From assembly GCA_907165065.1 (NCBI GenBank), contig OU015528.1, forward strand, positions 71,529,474 to 71,593,473: a stretch of 64,000 nt of DNA, in the 5' to 3' direction. The stretch is from Caprimulgus europaeus (Eukaryota > Chordata > Aves > Caprimulgiformes > Caprimulgidae). Below the pieces are notes generated by a model. The model had not been told where the DNA came from, made no database searches, and saw nothing but the letters and a program-made list of their open reading frames with translations. The position numbers and the translations under genes were made by a program. How positions within the stretch are numbered: the first letter of the stretch is position 1; each line of letters begins with the position of its first letter. Shown here piece after piece: positions 10,824-24,276 of this stretch.

Positions 10824-13800
10824 ATTAAAAAAAAAACTTGATGTTTATGAACTGTACCCTCATAGCAGACAAGAGAGGAATCAAAGCTGCAAGGATTCAC
10901 TGAGCAACTGAAACACCTGCCTCTTTTGTCAGAGGAAGTTTAGAGAATGAAGGGTCTGTCACTCAAATCCCATATTTAATCACGAAGTGGTTTAGGTAAT
11001 GTAATTTTTATCCACTGACTGAGCTGAAAAACATTGGGAAATATTTTTATTTTACCCAACTGAAATAAAAATATTTTCTTTACATAAAAGACTGTAACTG
11101 AAACATTTCAAATCCAAACAGTAAAATATTAAAAATTCAGCTTTAGTTTAATATCAGAATATTAAAGTAAGCTTGGAAATGGAAACTTATTTCAAATGTT
11201 TTAATTTTGCACAAGTTGAAAATAAATTAGTTAAAAAAAAAAAATTAAATTTGTGTATAAGGGCTGAAGACATTTATAAGTTCAGTGCAGGTATCTGTGT
11301 TTAGGCTATGTGAAGCTGTAATTTTGGAGAATTATACATTCATTGATTTTTTTGTTATTCAGATCTACTTATAGCATTAATTTTATAGGGACTAAAAGCT
11401 TTGGTATCTAAATTGTGGCAATAACCAGCATCAATTTTTAGAGGAATAAAAGATTGAATTGTTTTTTAATCTTAAAATAAAAAAAAAAATAAATCTGTTT
11501 TTAGTTCTAGGGATACTATGGGCACCCATTCTTTCAGGCATTGCCTGTGATCCTGTGGTTTGTGTGTTTACTTTACTATTATAGGTGACTATAAGCACGA
11601 TTCAGTAAACTTCTGAGTGTGATATGACTACTTCTACGTAAGTGGTTATTCAAGTGTTTAAGTGCTTAGAATTGGCGTGTTTAGCCTTTTGGATTTTATA
11701 ATTTTTAGCTTGTGTACTTGTAAGAGTGGGAAATGTTGGCTTTTGTGTGAGATGAAAGAATATGACTTCAGAATTGCTGAAGAGCTCAGACAACACGAAT
11801 CTGAGAGAAGGGGGAACTGTCAGTGCCTGTGCTATTGAGATCACGGACAGTATTCCCCACCCAGGTTTTGCCAGAAGCACATTTCTCAATGGTACCTGAG
11901 AAAATGCTATATGTGCTGCATATAGCACGCAGAAAACACAAGTCTGAGAGCCTGAAAGCTGGTAGTGCTCCAGCATGGACCTGGACCTCAGGTCTTCCAT
12001 CTTCATCAATAAAAGCAAACTGCTGGAGAGCTGGAGGGCTCTATGGAGTTGTGTTTTGTCCCCTCCAAGCAACTCACATGTGGTGTAGCCTGAAAGTCAA
12101 ATAAGGTTGGACTGGAATGACATGCACATCCAAATTGGCCTTGAGAAAATGACTTTATCATTGAAAAATATCCATATCCAAGCCTTTTGCTAGATTCAAA
12201 GGAAAGTAATTTTTTGTAAATACCTGAGGTTTTGGAGGCTGGAAGTGCTAGTATTTGTAGAGTTGTTTGCAATAATGCTTTTGGAACAAACTTCTGAATT
12301 AATCTTTTCTTCCATAAAATTCCAGGAGAATTTTCTTCCATAAAATCTATAGGAGTGTTCCTCATTCTCCTTGTTCTCCCAAACAGGAAGTTGGGAGAAG
12401 AAGACCCTCTACCCAGGTATGATAACCAGAATACTCATAAACATTAAAGTTTCTAAAACAAGTATTAATGTGAATAATATTTTACAGATATATGAAATCA
12501 AGGATAAGATATTTTTACTTTTGTGCTATTGCTATCATTTGTCAGATTTTTTTTTATTTTATCTTCTTCATTAACTAATTTAGAGGTGTTGAAAGATTTT
12601 TATAAAAGAAACATGTGTGATATTCCTTGGATGATAATGTTGAATTTCTTCCAGGATCTAATATAACAACTACAGTTATATCTCTGTTCATCACCTGAAT
12701 AGATAACAAGTTTGCCTTTCAGCCATCACGGCTCTTGCATATTTGAAACACACATGTTGGCAGTTGAAAGATATCTCATAATATCTATAATGAGCAAAAA
12801 GCCTGATCGAAGAGGTGGGTGGTATCCGATTCAATGAGGTGTTACAGGCACATAATCAATAGGGCATGGAGGAGGGAGGTCATTTTTATTTCCTAAATTA
12901 TCTTGTTCATTTATATGTGAATCAGACATTCATTAGCATTTAAATACTTTTTGACATTTAAGACACTCCCCTATTTCTATGAGATTTTGACACAGTTTCA
13001 TTGAATATCTTTTTATAACCTGAATCTAGAAATTATTTTAACCATTTCTACATATTCTGTCAGCTGTGGGCGAACTGTCAAGGATTTAGAGGCTTGCTTT
13101 TATTTAAACACCCGAACGTACACATTTGCAAGGAGCTTAAGCCCTGGTTTGGGCCTGAACAAGGCATTTGCTGCTACATTTTTTTAGAGGCAGTTGAACA
13201 ACTTTCTGGAGCAGATGGTGTGGAACTTTTTGTAATAGTGCCTGCTGCAAGCAACTTCCAAACCCAAGTAGGCAAGGCAGAAAAAGGATGGAAAAAAAAA
13301 ATACAATACTGTGTCTGCCTTAAAGGCTGGAAGCTGAAGGGAGTATTTCAACTCAGGTCAGGTTTCCCCAGAGGTCAGGGAGGAAGCCTGCAGTAGACTA
13401 CTTGAATGTTAAAATTTCTATTTCTAGATGTCTGATCCCAGGTGTAAAACCACTCTTCAGGCTGATTTAAATTTTACTGAGATATCTGACACCAATAATA
13501 GAAGGCAAGTAAAGTCATAGACAGGAAATTGACAGGTTAAATCTTTAAATACTGGATTGAGTCATGTATTTGAGACCTGATCTCTAGTTGAAAACAATTT
13601 TCCTCAAAACAAGAAAGCTTCTCTGGGAGTCCTACTAGCACCTGAACAGAGGTACTGTTGTGCCAGGTACACTGTTTATATCTGAGTTTCTGAAGGAGTG
13701 AGAAATGTCCCACTGTTTTAATAATGGTTTGGTATTCCTTCATTTTACTTCAGCCTGTTGAATTAAGAACTTCCTACAAGCATGAGTATCTACTTAAAGC

Positions 13801-14206
13801 TGTATCTAAATAACACATGAAGGCTTCTGTCAGGGGTGGCCCGAGACGTCTCACACTTGGTTTACCAGGGTCTGTTAGCACTTCCTCATGTTGACAAACG
13901 TCTGGATTGTGTGCAGGGGGAGAAAAAAGAAGTGAAAGGAACGTATTCCTCTGTTTTATAAGGAAGGACAAAGGAAACCGCTACAGCATAATAGACCTTG
14001 AAGTACATCAGCTGCAGCATCTCTTGAGAAAGACTTCAGCACGTTTCCTCTCATCAGCTACCCACTTCTCCCCCTCTGCCTCACTATAGCTGTGTGAATA
14101 AAGGATTCTTTTTTTCCTCAAATTCTGAAAATGAGAAAAACAAAGCACCTTTCAAGGTCAAGCCAAGATTTATTTTAGCTTCTCTGTGAATCAAGAAGGC
14201 TTCAAG

Positions 14207-14250
14207 AAAAAACAAAACAAAACAAAAAAACACACACTCAAACAAAACAT
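14207..14250. repeat. A/AAAAC-rich simple repeat
   Basis: Repeated AAAAC units merging into ACACAC and back into AAAC. Similar tracts occur at 30497, 36298, 36911 and 55240. Confidence 0.75.
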
Positions 14251-15680
14251 TAAAATTGACAGGGAGTAAAACATTCTGGTTTCAAGCTTTCTCCTCTTAA
14301 GAAGAGTATTGTAATGAAAAGCAGTTTGAATTTAAAAAAAAATAAAAATCAAAGTTTGCTTTTGTTTATTTCCACTCTCAGACCTATAGGATTTTTTTCA
14401 GTTGTGTTTTAATGCAGTTAAGCATTTTACAAAATCAATGCATGTTTTTGAAATCTTGTTTGTTTTCCCACAATTGTGTTTTTCTTTGAAAATAATCCAA
14501 CATATCAGCCACGGGTTGCATGTATTCCTGGTCCACTCTTCTGTGCTTCCATAGACACTGTTTATGAATGATCCAGTAACTGAAATTATCTGCCAAAGAA
14601 AGTCCCCTTCCCTCCCTTTTTGGGGGGATGGGGTAGAACCTAAACAACACAGCAAACCCTTTAATTTTTGAGACTTCAAAAGAAAACTATAAAGTCTCTG
14701 TTCTAGAGTAATAGGGAACTTCTGGTCTATCTTCTGACCTTTCCCTTCGTGTAACTGAAAGTTTTTGATACGAAGTTTCTGCAGTATTTTGGTGGATTTC
14801 TGCTCTATGACCTTCTCCTCTTCACAGAGTCCCAGAGTCAGCTGCCTGTAGGACAGAGTAGGATTTTCAAAGTGGGCAACTGAATTCCCTTAATTCATTT
14901 TTAAATCCCCAGAATAAAATCACAAACATCATGTATATAGTGTAAAACAACTTTAAAGATTTACATTTTTAAATGGTTTTCAAGCTAAATAAAAATTTTT
15001 AAAAAAAACAACCAAAAGCACAACAACAAAAAACCCTTGCTAAAATGAACTGAGGAACTAAATCTTCCTTTATTCCCCTTAAATAAGAGCTACCCAGTGC
15101 TTGCTTCCAAGCCCACTACTAGGATTTACTTGTTTCCCGAGGATCAAATACAGCCTGCCTTGCCTATTTTCTTCAGGTGTGGAGCTGTGCATGCCAGGGT
15201 AGGCTTTTCTGTCATCCTTATTAGTCTTATATGAAGCAGCTGCTACCCCTTTCTGAGCAGCAAGCAGGTTGCCAGACAGCCTGAGGGGCTAACCATCTGA
15301 CATCCATAGTTTGTTCTCAATAGGTCTGTGACTCATGGTTTCAGGGGAATACAGAGGTTTGACCTCCGTTTGTGCGAATGATAGATGCAGTTTCATTTCC
15401 TACTGCATCTGGACAACCAGTACAGCTGCATTTCTTTTTTAAACAACCCCCTCAAAAAAGTATTTAGGTGCACTGTTTCACCTATTGGTAATACATGCTT
15501 GTGAAACATTACACAAATCACATTTCTCTTTACTACCTTAAAATTAAATTGATTACTTACAGCCAGTTTAATTCAGGAATAAGAAAAGAAATGAACGTGA
15601 AGGAGCTTCCTAGTGAAGGCTTTCAGTGGTTTTTATCATAATGCCTCATGATAAGACCCTCCTGGCTGGGGAGAAAGTTA

Positions 15681-15880
15681 TGTTATTATTATTTGTATTC
15701 TAGTTGTGCCTATGTTCCCCAATGTGATTGTGCTAGGCACTGTGTGGATGCTGCAAATTCGTTGTTCTCTAGGAGAGCTTAGACTTAGAGCCTTGGCAAG
15801 AAAAGCATGGTGGGAAGCAGGCTGGATGGGTGAAGGGATGTGCTCAGGGCAGTCAGCAAAGCCAAGCATAAGCAACCAGC
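15681..15880 (-). mobile_element. Ancient amniote interspersed repeat (SINE-like, minus strand)
   Basis: The plus strand starts with a (TTA)n run then 'tttgtattctagttgtgcc', 'gattgtgctaggcactgtg' and 'aggagagcttagacttagag'. From memory this matches a repeat common in turtles, crocodilians and other amniotes, whose forward strand contains 'cagcgcctagcacaatgggg' and ends in a (TAA)n tail. The match is strong over 15682-15790 and weak further right ('gcatggtgggaagcaggctgg'), where it could extend to about 15880. The exact library name is not given because I cannot verify it. The divergence implies an insertion far older than the avian CR1s. Confidence 0.6.
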
Positions 15881-17390
15881 TTTTGATTCCCCTGTCTCAT
15901 GTTGACTGCCTGAAAAAACATTTATCTTTTGAGAAAAAAGGATGGAAAATTAAAGCCCTAACAATCCTAAGGAAGAGGTAATTGGAAGCTGCAGAGAAAC
16001 TGTCAGAAACAAACTTTTTGTTCTTAGAATAGAAAAGGCCTTTTTTGTTTGTTTTGCTCCCAACTTCATACAAGTTCTTCAGTTCTTTGGATCCATCTCT
16101 CTAATTTATTCTTCTCATGATTAATTTTTACAATTACTCAAAAAAAGTCATCAACTTAAAATCCCCCTTTCTTTACTGATTTTTTCTCCCCAAATAAATC
16201 CTTCCGTGTGCTTTTCACTTGCTCTCCTGTGTGCTACATGTATTCCTTGGCCTGGAATCATTACTTTGCTGTCTCAATTATAGCTCCTATGCATTGTTAT
16301 AAATTAGCATAAGCAGTGTATATAAGGTAAATTCTAACTGATTGTGAACAATCCTCTTCGGCTAATGAGTAGGCACGTTAAAGAAGAAACCAAGAATTGG
16401 TTTTGACTTTCAATGCACCCAACTCTGTTCATGTGACTAACTGTTTAGAATTGCACCCAGCTGTGGGATTGCACATTCGACACTGGTATACTGAAAATGA
16501 AGCAATAAAGCAGACTCATCAGTGCATGCCTAGTCTAAATTAGAACATGAGAAATAAATCATCATAAACAAGTTGCTGTGAATAATAAGATACTTCAAAG
16601 CATTGTCAGGTCCATTTGATTTTTTTTTTTTTTTGTTAAGTTGTGTTAATTAGGAAACATAAGGAAAATTTAATGATGACTGCTATTTTAATACTAGTTC
16701 ACATTTACACGTCCACCCTACTTCTGAATGTTTCCTGCTCTCTCACAGTGTCAGAAGAATGAGTGGGCTTATTCAGAGTGTTAGGGTAGAAAAATACCCA
16801 TTTCCATTCTTTTGTCCACATGCCAGCTGTACATTTGCACTTGGAGTAATTCTTCTGAGCTTTAGCAAAATATATATTTAGAAAACAGACACTTTACTCC
16901 CTGTCTCATCATCCTCCTTGAGCAGACACCTATTCTCAGCCCTTTTTTGGCTTATGATTAATACATATGTTTAAAAATATTGAGTGCCTTTTTCTTCAGC
17001 CTCTCAGCTGTAATTTTCAGCACTCTTCTTCACTTCAGACAATGATTTTTAAGATGAAGTGGGTATAGCATTGTGTAAAGCAAGGGAGTTTTAAAAGATT
17101 AATGCATAGCCTTCTGCACCAAAAATCTGGAGTTCTTGGGATGTTCCGATCTAAGACTTAGTTTATTTTTCAGTCCAGGCAAAACATAACCTAGCATTAA
17201 TGGTAGATAGCTCTCTTTTGGATTCCCTAGAAAATATTTTAATAGTCAGTGTTCTATTAACTCAGTCTAGTAGCTGCATAAGTAACTTCTTTGGTAGGAA
17301 CCTGGGTATGCATATAGGGTAGGAAGTGCCATGAGACTACTGATAGTCTCTCCTTAGGGAAAGAGGATTAAAGGTCCTCTACTGGACCCT
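15881..17390. other. Unannotated AT-rich sequence
   Basis: No gene or repeat recognised apart from a T run at about 16620-16634. Confidence 0.5.
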
Positions 17391-17546
17391 GAGTCTATCA
17401 TCCCTGGAGATATTCAAGGTCAGGCTTGATGGGGCTCTGAGCAACCTGCTCTAGTAAAGATGTCCCTGTTTACTGCAGGGGGGTTGGACTAGATGACCTT
17501 TGATGGTCCCTTCCAACCCAAACCATTCTATCAATCTATGATTCTA
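17391..17546 (+). mobile_element. CR1 LINE 3' end (short fragment)
   Basis: About 155 bp of CR1 3' region on the plus strand. 'tcatccctggagatattcaag', 'tgatggggctctgagcaac' and 'gggggttggactagatgacc' lead into 'ccttccaacccaaaccattc' and a degenerate octamer tail ending 'ctatgattctac'. Only the last few ORF2 codons and the 3' UTR are present. It is strongly 5'-truncated, as most CR1 copies are. Confidence 0.95.
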
Positions 17547-19254
17547 CTGGGATTATTTCCCAAGAGAAACAAGCTTCCTTAGTGACAAACTCAAAGAACT
17601 GATAAACGCAAAACATAGCTATGGGTTATTAGTTAATGATTATGCTTCACTGTCCACAAGTTAAGTATAAAAGATTCCAATTAAAAGATAGTGGAAAGGT
17701 CCACAGATTTTAGTCCAATTTACATACATCTCAGGATAACTGAATGCCCATAAGAACTCCAGTAAACAACACTGAAATAAACTCTTTAAAATTGGGGAGG
17801 GATCAATAGTTTAAAGAGATAAGTAAACAGAATCACAAGTGATCCAGGAATCAAAGGTTTGAGCCCAAATTCCTTGATACTTCAATGATATTTGCAGTAA
17901 CCTATCAATGGGCCCTCAGCATCAGAAGTCTGCTTACAATATTGCATCTAGAAAGGGAGAACTAACTAAAGATTCTCTTTTTGGTCTCCACCACAATTGG
18001 ATTATATAAAAATAAATCAAAACTTTGGAGTTCACTATTCAGATTTTCTTTCCTAATTTTTATTTCTCCCCCTCCTTCTTTCAAACTGTAGTAGATGGGA
18101 ATTTGCTGGAGCAAAATCACACACAAACACAAAGAGAAAGCGGAAAAAAAAAAAAAACAACAACAACTCAGGATATGACTCTAGGTCAGGGGTTTTATTA
18201 ATTATTTCTTTCTTGCTATTTAATATGAGAGGGTGATCTGTCATTTTGTCCTAGTGCAACATATGCAAGAAGGTCCAATGAGTCCAACTTTTGTCATTCT
18301 GAGTACTTTATCTATGGTGTAGATGATAACACTAGCAGTCTGTAAATACACAGTACTTGGTTGCTGGGTTTTGAGAGAATGCTTTATACTTTCCTAGCAG
18401 CCTCTGTTATTAAACTCTTCATAACATCTACAGTAGTTCAGCTGCAGAAAGAAAATGCACGAGTCTTGTAGTGCCCTGGAAATGAATAAAAATGAAAACT
18501 AAAAAAGACAAAAGCAGCAGCTGTGAGCTGTGGTCTCTGGGTTGCTGGGAACTCCCCAGATCATTACATGCAGAGATGTCAGAAAAGGCTCTTTTTCTTC
18601 TAGATATTTAGCGTGTAGTCTGCGTTAGAAAACAACAATGTAGGGAACTGAGCTGAGATGCAACTTGTTATCCTCTTGTGTGTTCAACCAACAGTGCAAG
18701 AACAGCTTCTGTCTGAACAGTGAGGTTTTGCTTGGGAACATTCTGTAGTTGTGGAGAGGTATTAAATTCCTGTCCTAGCAGCCACTTAATTGTATTTACC
18801 TAACATTTGTGTAAGGTGCCTCCCTCAACTCCCCATAGTAATCAGAAATATGAAATTCCAGGATCCAGGCAAAAACTTCTAATAACTTTTATCCATCAGA
18901 GCTGTACATAAAGAGTGGCTTTATTAGGATAATAGATGAGGGTAAAAACATAACACCTGGCAGGGCTGGTATTACTTTCATTTCTCAGCACAATGCTCAG
19001 CACTATAAACTGAGTGATTAGCATATTAGTGAGAAAAAAAGATAGCAGTTAATGCAAATATCCTTACAGCTCAAGTAGTAGCAACTGTGGGTTAGTGCCT
19101 TTTTTTCTGTAGGATAGGCATCATCTGAAAATATACATTGTCATGTAAATACATTCATGACATTATTATAATAACATTCCATGACAGTTTGTTTGTCTGA
19201 AAGCGCTGAACACAGTATTTTAAATATTCATTAAAGAGAAGATATGACAGATCT
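17547..19254. other. Unannotated AT-rich sequence
   Basis: No gene or repeat recognised. One A run followed by CAA units lies at about 18143-18170. Confidence 0.5.
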
Positions 19255-19312
19255 ACCTCTTGCCTAGTAGTTAGAGCACTGTTCCTGCACTGGGAAACGT
19301 TGGTTTGAGCAA
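19255..19312 (+). mobile_element. tRNA-like head of an ancient SINE (MIR-like)
   Basis: 'cttgcctagtagttagagca' followed after about 20 bases by 'cgttggtttgagc' has the order and spacing of RNA polymerase III A and B boxes in tRNA-derived SINE heads (compare 'tagtggttagagca' and 'gggttcgaatcc'). A segment about 270 bases downstream (19590-19640, 'tttcagtctccttattcag' then 'aactgaggttatatttcttc') vaguely resembles the MIR core and tail, but the spacing is too long for one intact copy. It is not a functional tRNA, since no acceptor stem can be folded. Confidence 0.4.
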
Positions 19313-19659
19313 AGGAGATAGATAGACAATCATGATGAAATTCTGAGACAGGTTCCCTTCATCAGGCTGTGCAGCAGAGCAAAACGGGTCTCTCTGAATT
19401 TCAGAATATAAAATACAAAAATATTCACTGACAAGGAGCAAGAGAGAATGACCCCATGGCTTTATCTTCAACCACAAATATGAGAAAGAGGTTTTCTGGA
19501 GTTCCATTCCCTTTGATAATTGATACTGCTACAACTGGAACTGCCCACCCTGCTTTGAATGCTTGCACAATTACACTGAGGCTATGAATTTCAGTCTCCT
19601 TATTCAGACAAAAGAACTGAGGTTATATTTCTTCAATGAATATCTTACCTACTGTCCTT

Positions 19660-22600
19660 TTCCATGAAATGGGATGCTTCCTCACCACCTCTTTTATTTC
19701 TCTTAAAAGTACTCTTAAAAGTAACAAAACTTTTTAAGTTCAATCAGAGGAAACTTGTAACTTGGCAAAACTGAGTTTTCAGTATGTTTGTTTCTATTAA
19801 GAAGATTGTTCTTTATTCCTCTCCATTCCTTCCAAATTTCAAGTCAGACTGAACCTAAATTCTTCTGATTTCTCTTAGTCAAATGAGATTTGGGGCAAAG
19901 TGAGGTGTCTGTTTATCTGTTTCCCAAGACTGATCTCAGCTCTCATAGTATAAGAGAAAGTCCTGCAAATTTGCAATGACAGTAAGAATCAATAAAATAA
20001 AGTGAATGACTGCAGCAATCCCCAGTAGTGTGAGCAATTTCAGTTTGACAGGAGCCGATTTGAAGTGATTGTTGTTGTGACTCAGAAATGAGGGTGCTGT
20101 GAAGCCTTTGGCTGCTGCTTGTAGAAATCACAAATTCCTATTCATGGGACTTGTCTGTCCAGGTGAAACCACTCTTTGCTTTATTTTTATCTTCGAATAT
20201 TTGAAATTACCCACTTCTCTCTTCACTGTGTAATGGTGCTTTGTGTGTCTTGTGTTTGGTTATTTTGTTTCCTTGACTGTAGGTAAGAGGGTTGCATGGA
20301 CACATGCAGATTGTGGAACAACTGTACTTCTGCTCAGTAAGATCTCTGCTTCATGAATGGATTTGTTGGTTACTGGATTTATTGTTTCATGACTGGACAC
20401 AACATTTTGTTTTGGGGGACAAATTAAATGACCAGGACACAGTAAACGAGTATTTCATGCAAAACAGAACAGTCTCAAAAGGAGGAATCAGGTACAGAAG
20501 AATGTGCTCAATGGGGGATGGTGAGGTATTTTTAGGGGAGATGTCTCAGAGTCTGCTACATGAAAGAATAGATGGAATGAGGAACATTTGTGTATTAAGT
20601 AAGGACACAATGGGGTATTGTGCTTGTATTTTTCTAATTACTGCACCACAGTAGATTTTACAGTTATTTTCTACAGGCAACTCACCTACCACTCTGAAAC
20701 TAAAAGGTGAAGGAAGAGAGGTTCTTTCCTTTCCTCCCAGACAGCTCAGCCTAGGCACAGAGATTCTTTTGTGCATGCAGAAAGGTCCAGTTTTACACAT
20801 ACATGACTTTTATGGTAATGCCATTTCTCTGGTAATACTATTTCCATGCTTAAGTGCAGGCTTCTTTAGACATTATCATACTGAGGTAACACCTATCCTT
20901 GACAGAATGATGTGCTCATAGGCTGTTATTAATTGACTGTGATTAAAAGTAACATTACCAAATCACGATGATACAACCATGGACACAAGAAAATTATCCT
21001 CTTTTGGGTCAGAAGGAATGTTTTTTTGCTGGGGTAAATACCTGGAGTTCCATTTGTTATTTTCAACATGTATAAAACATGTACATGTGAAAGGAGTCCC
21101 CAAAATAATTTTAGTTTATTTTTTCATGCTAAGTACGTATGGTTGAAGCTACATGTTCAGTAATGTGATCAAGAGTCCAAGGCAAAATTCAAAGTAGATG
21201 ACTATTTATAAATCAGAGTAGATCAGACTATTAAAATCAAAAAAAAAAAAAAAAAAAAAGAAAGAAGTTATATGACTAATGGATATGACTAGCACTTTAA
21301 AATCTCTACTGTGCCTTTACTATTTTTTAATAGAGAGAAAATTAAAAAAAAAAAAACCCAAACAATTTTTAATTAAATGCAGAGAAATGGTTGTGATTCT
21401 GACCAAGCTTTCATTAAGGCACTATCTCTGGTAGTATCTGCTCATAGGTATTTACATGACTCCCCTATTACCACAATCTATGTCTACCTTGCAGATACTA
21501 TTCTATTATTCTCCCTAAGTTATAGGGTCTCTGAACTGTCTGCATCATTTTTATCACCACCTTTATCTTAATGTCATTTGATGGTTAAAAGTTTTTGAAC
21601 CTATATTTTCTTTTTTTCTCCACCTCAATAACCGACCTTGAATCCTTGTTCAAGACTTCTTTAATTAATCTGGGATTTAAAATACAATGTATGCTCCAGT
21701 CTCCTCAAAAACTGACCTCACAAAATGCTAAATCAGAAATGAAATCATTAGCATTCAGAACCACCGCAGACGAACAAAGGAGGAACATTACAGAAAATAA
21801 AAGGAAAGATATTAAAAGAAGAGCATTATGGGGAGGAGAAGGAAGAAAATAATTTCTTAAGTGGACTGGAGAGAAGGAGCAGGTGAAGGAGGCCACTCTG
21901 TATCAGAACATCTTTGCAATGATCTGTCATTTTGCAAGTAGAATGAGGTTGCCTGTAATATTTTTTCATTTTAGCTTGAATGCAAGGACTCATCGAGAAG
22001 CATATTTAAACAGGATGAAAAGCGTACACAAAAATGCATGTAGCTGATGCCATCATTTTAATGGACACACAATGAACCAGCAGGTTTTTCTTCAGCATAA
22101 CACTGCCAATGTTTTAAATATTTTTTTTATTTTTTTCCCTAATGGTATTTTTCTCTTTCTTCCTTTACTAAACAGCCTAGCAGCCCTTCACTTCAGAGAC
22201 TTGTTATAACAGTCCCCATCATTAAAACAGTTTGGTAGTTCTACTTATTATAGCACCTATGATGTTCCTGGGAATGTTTAGGACCACACAAAGAGCTTTG
22301 ATTTTGGTTACTTGCCGGGGAGAGAAAAGAGTGTGAGAAGTGAATTGACAGAACTAATACTTCGTGATACAAAATGAGTAATCTGATTAATGAATAAAGA
22401 CTGATTTCTGTTATTTGGCCAAGAGACATTACAGGAGTACATTGTATGCAAAATATTCTACTCCAGCTAAATTAGGGATTGGAGTAATTTTAAAAATAAA
22501 CCAGCCTAGTTGCTAAGATATTAATCAAGGAGGTGATGGGAAGCCTGAATTCCAGATTCCTGCTCTCAGAATTATTTTTACTTTTACCCAATAGCTGCTT

Positions 22601-24120
22601 AATATCAAATGTATAAACAATGATGGGAACAGTTACCAGAGTTCAGGACTCACCTGCTAAAGGCTACATTAGACCATCTGTACAGAGTGGATTTTTTTCC
22701 TTTTTTTTTTTCTTCTTCTTTCCATTCTGTTCCTATGAATTTTATTTTCTTTGTTAGTCAGTAGGTCAAATTTCAGCAAGAGGGGTGGAAGGTGACACAC
22801 TGAAGCCCTTTGGTGCTTAAGACCTTTTGGGGGGTGTAAATTACATGGCTTTGAATCTCTTACACTGAAGGTAGATAACAGTCTGAGGCTCTAGTGTTTA
22901 ATACCTAATACAGATTATTTGCACCGCTGATTCATCTTGCTCCAGTTTGAATGAAAGTGGTCTGGCTGCTATAACTTGTGTCACCTTTAATATTTTAGTT
23001 ATAACAATTGTAATAAACCAAACATGCCAGACTCCTTCCTGCCGACCTGTTGGAAAGTAACACAACATGGCTTGTGTCCATATGGCAAAATTCTCTTCCC
23101 CTCCTAGGTCATGGCAATTCCACCCACGCTACTTGTTAGAAACACTGTTATGCCCCTGACTGCACTGTGCCTCAACAATGTACATTTTTAGCAATTTAAT
23201 GTTGTGTCTCATTGCATACCCACAGCCTGCTGCTATTGCTTTAATAGTAAAGATATCCCATTTAGTGTGCATGCTGGTCACCCAAACATGCTTACTAGGT
23301 CTGACCCTTTAGAGAACTGAAAGGTTATTTCACCTAAACTTTAGCTTGGTGGGTTTGAATGGCTGTTCACAGTACAGCTTTGGTTATGTACTCAAGGTAG
23401 ACATGAAGATACCAATAAAATCATTGAGTCAAAGCAGTCAGTTTAGTCTCCTTGTATATCAGGAAGACAGTGAGTACTAGCTATTTTGTTTTTCTAGGTG
23501 CCAATTTTAGATTTAGATTATTAAAGTGATGCAAGTTTTATTTATCTACCTAAGGTTTTCTTCATATCTGACCTGGGGACAAAGAAGTTCCTAGAGCTGT
23601 ATTCTCTTGGTGACTCCGGATTAGCAGTAGGTGAATTTTCTGTTCTTGTTAGAACATGGTTAATACATTGTTTGCTAAGAAACCATGAGTGGTTGTTGGC
23701 ATAAGAGACTCAAAGGGTTAATGTATTTCTCAAACATTGTGGCAAGATAAGTTTTGCAAGTTCTATATAGCAAAAGATAAGTTCTGCAAGTGTAACATCC
23801 ATGAACTCTCTTATCCAGTATGTCCTAAACATAACCGCTGTGACAGGCCAGCAACGGGCATTGATGAGCTTAAGTTCCATTCAAGGAACTGAACAGAAAA
23901 TTGTTTTCCTGCCAGGGTGACTGTTTATTGAGATAGTGGTGTAATACCTAGAACTTGCAGTTTAACACCCCAAATTCATGGTAAAACAGTCTGCACCTGT
24001 GCATTTGAGTTGTGCTGAGGTCTCATGGTGACATAACTTCACTATGATTGAAGGCATAGCTACCAGCACGGGCCAACTTATAGAAGGGATAAACTCACAT
24101 TGGTGAGAATTGGTGTGCAC
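19660..24120. other. Unannotated AT-rich sequence with one long poly(A) run
   Basis: No gene supported. A 120-codon plus-strand frame at 20292-20654 has no recognisable domain and no splice or promoter support. The poly(A) run at 21239-21259 and T-rich runs near 22120 and 22700 are the only simple repeats. At 23744-23790 a 17-base motif (aagataagtt, then t/c, then tgcaag) is duplicated with a 30-base period. Confidence 0.5.
21239..21259. repeat. Poly(A) tract
   Basis: A 21-base uninterrupted A run; no recognisable retrotransposon lies upstream of it. Confidence 0.9.
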
Positions 24121-24124
24121 CCAC

Positions 24125-24274
24125 CACCTGAATATCTCCATCTCTGAAGATGTTCAAAACCCTCCTGGACATTTTCCAGTGCAACCTGCTGTAGGTAACC
24201 TACTTTGACAGGGGGGTTGGACTAGATGATCTCCTGAGGTCCCTTCCAACACCTACGATCCTGTGATTCTGTGG
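24125..24274 (+). mobile_element. CR1 LINE 3' end (short fragment)
   Basis: About 150 bp of CR1 3' region on the plus strand. 'gaagatgttcaaaaccctcc' (the end of ORF2, encoding a KTLLD-like tail), 'ggggggttggactagatgat', 'gaggtcccttccaac' and a terminal 'ctgtgattctgtgg' octamer tail are present. The ending ATTCTGTG places it in the same octamer class as the copy at 8531. The copy at 17391 ends with ATGATTCTA-type units. Confidence 0.95.
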
Positions 24275-24276
24275 TG

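Larger units (their letters stand above)
9005..15680. other. Unannotated AT-rich sequence with scattered simple repeats
   Basis: No gene supported over about 6.7 kb. Contents seen: an A run near 9910, a TA/CA microsatellite at 10757-10823, several A-rich runs near 11235 and 11480, and an (AAAAC)-like run near 14207-14250. Open frames of 119-140 codons between 11650 and 12365 overlap on both strands and have no domain signature. A slightly GC-richer patch at 9330-9530 encodes a 66-codon minus-strand frame that I do not recognise. Confidence 0.5.

Noticed and set aside
11650-12365. Overlapping 93-140 codon frames on both strands
   Set aside because: Frames overlap each other on opposite strands and none shows a recognisable motif.
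19255-19312. Functional tRNA gene
   Set aside because: A- and B-box-like words are present but no cloverleaf or acceptor stem; called a SINE head instead.
20292-20654. 120-codon plus-strand open frame
   Set aside because: No domain, no splice or promoter context, length compatible with chance in 64 kb of six-frame sequence.
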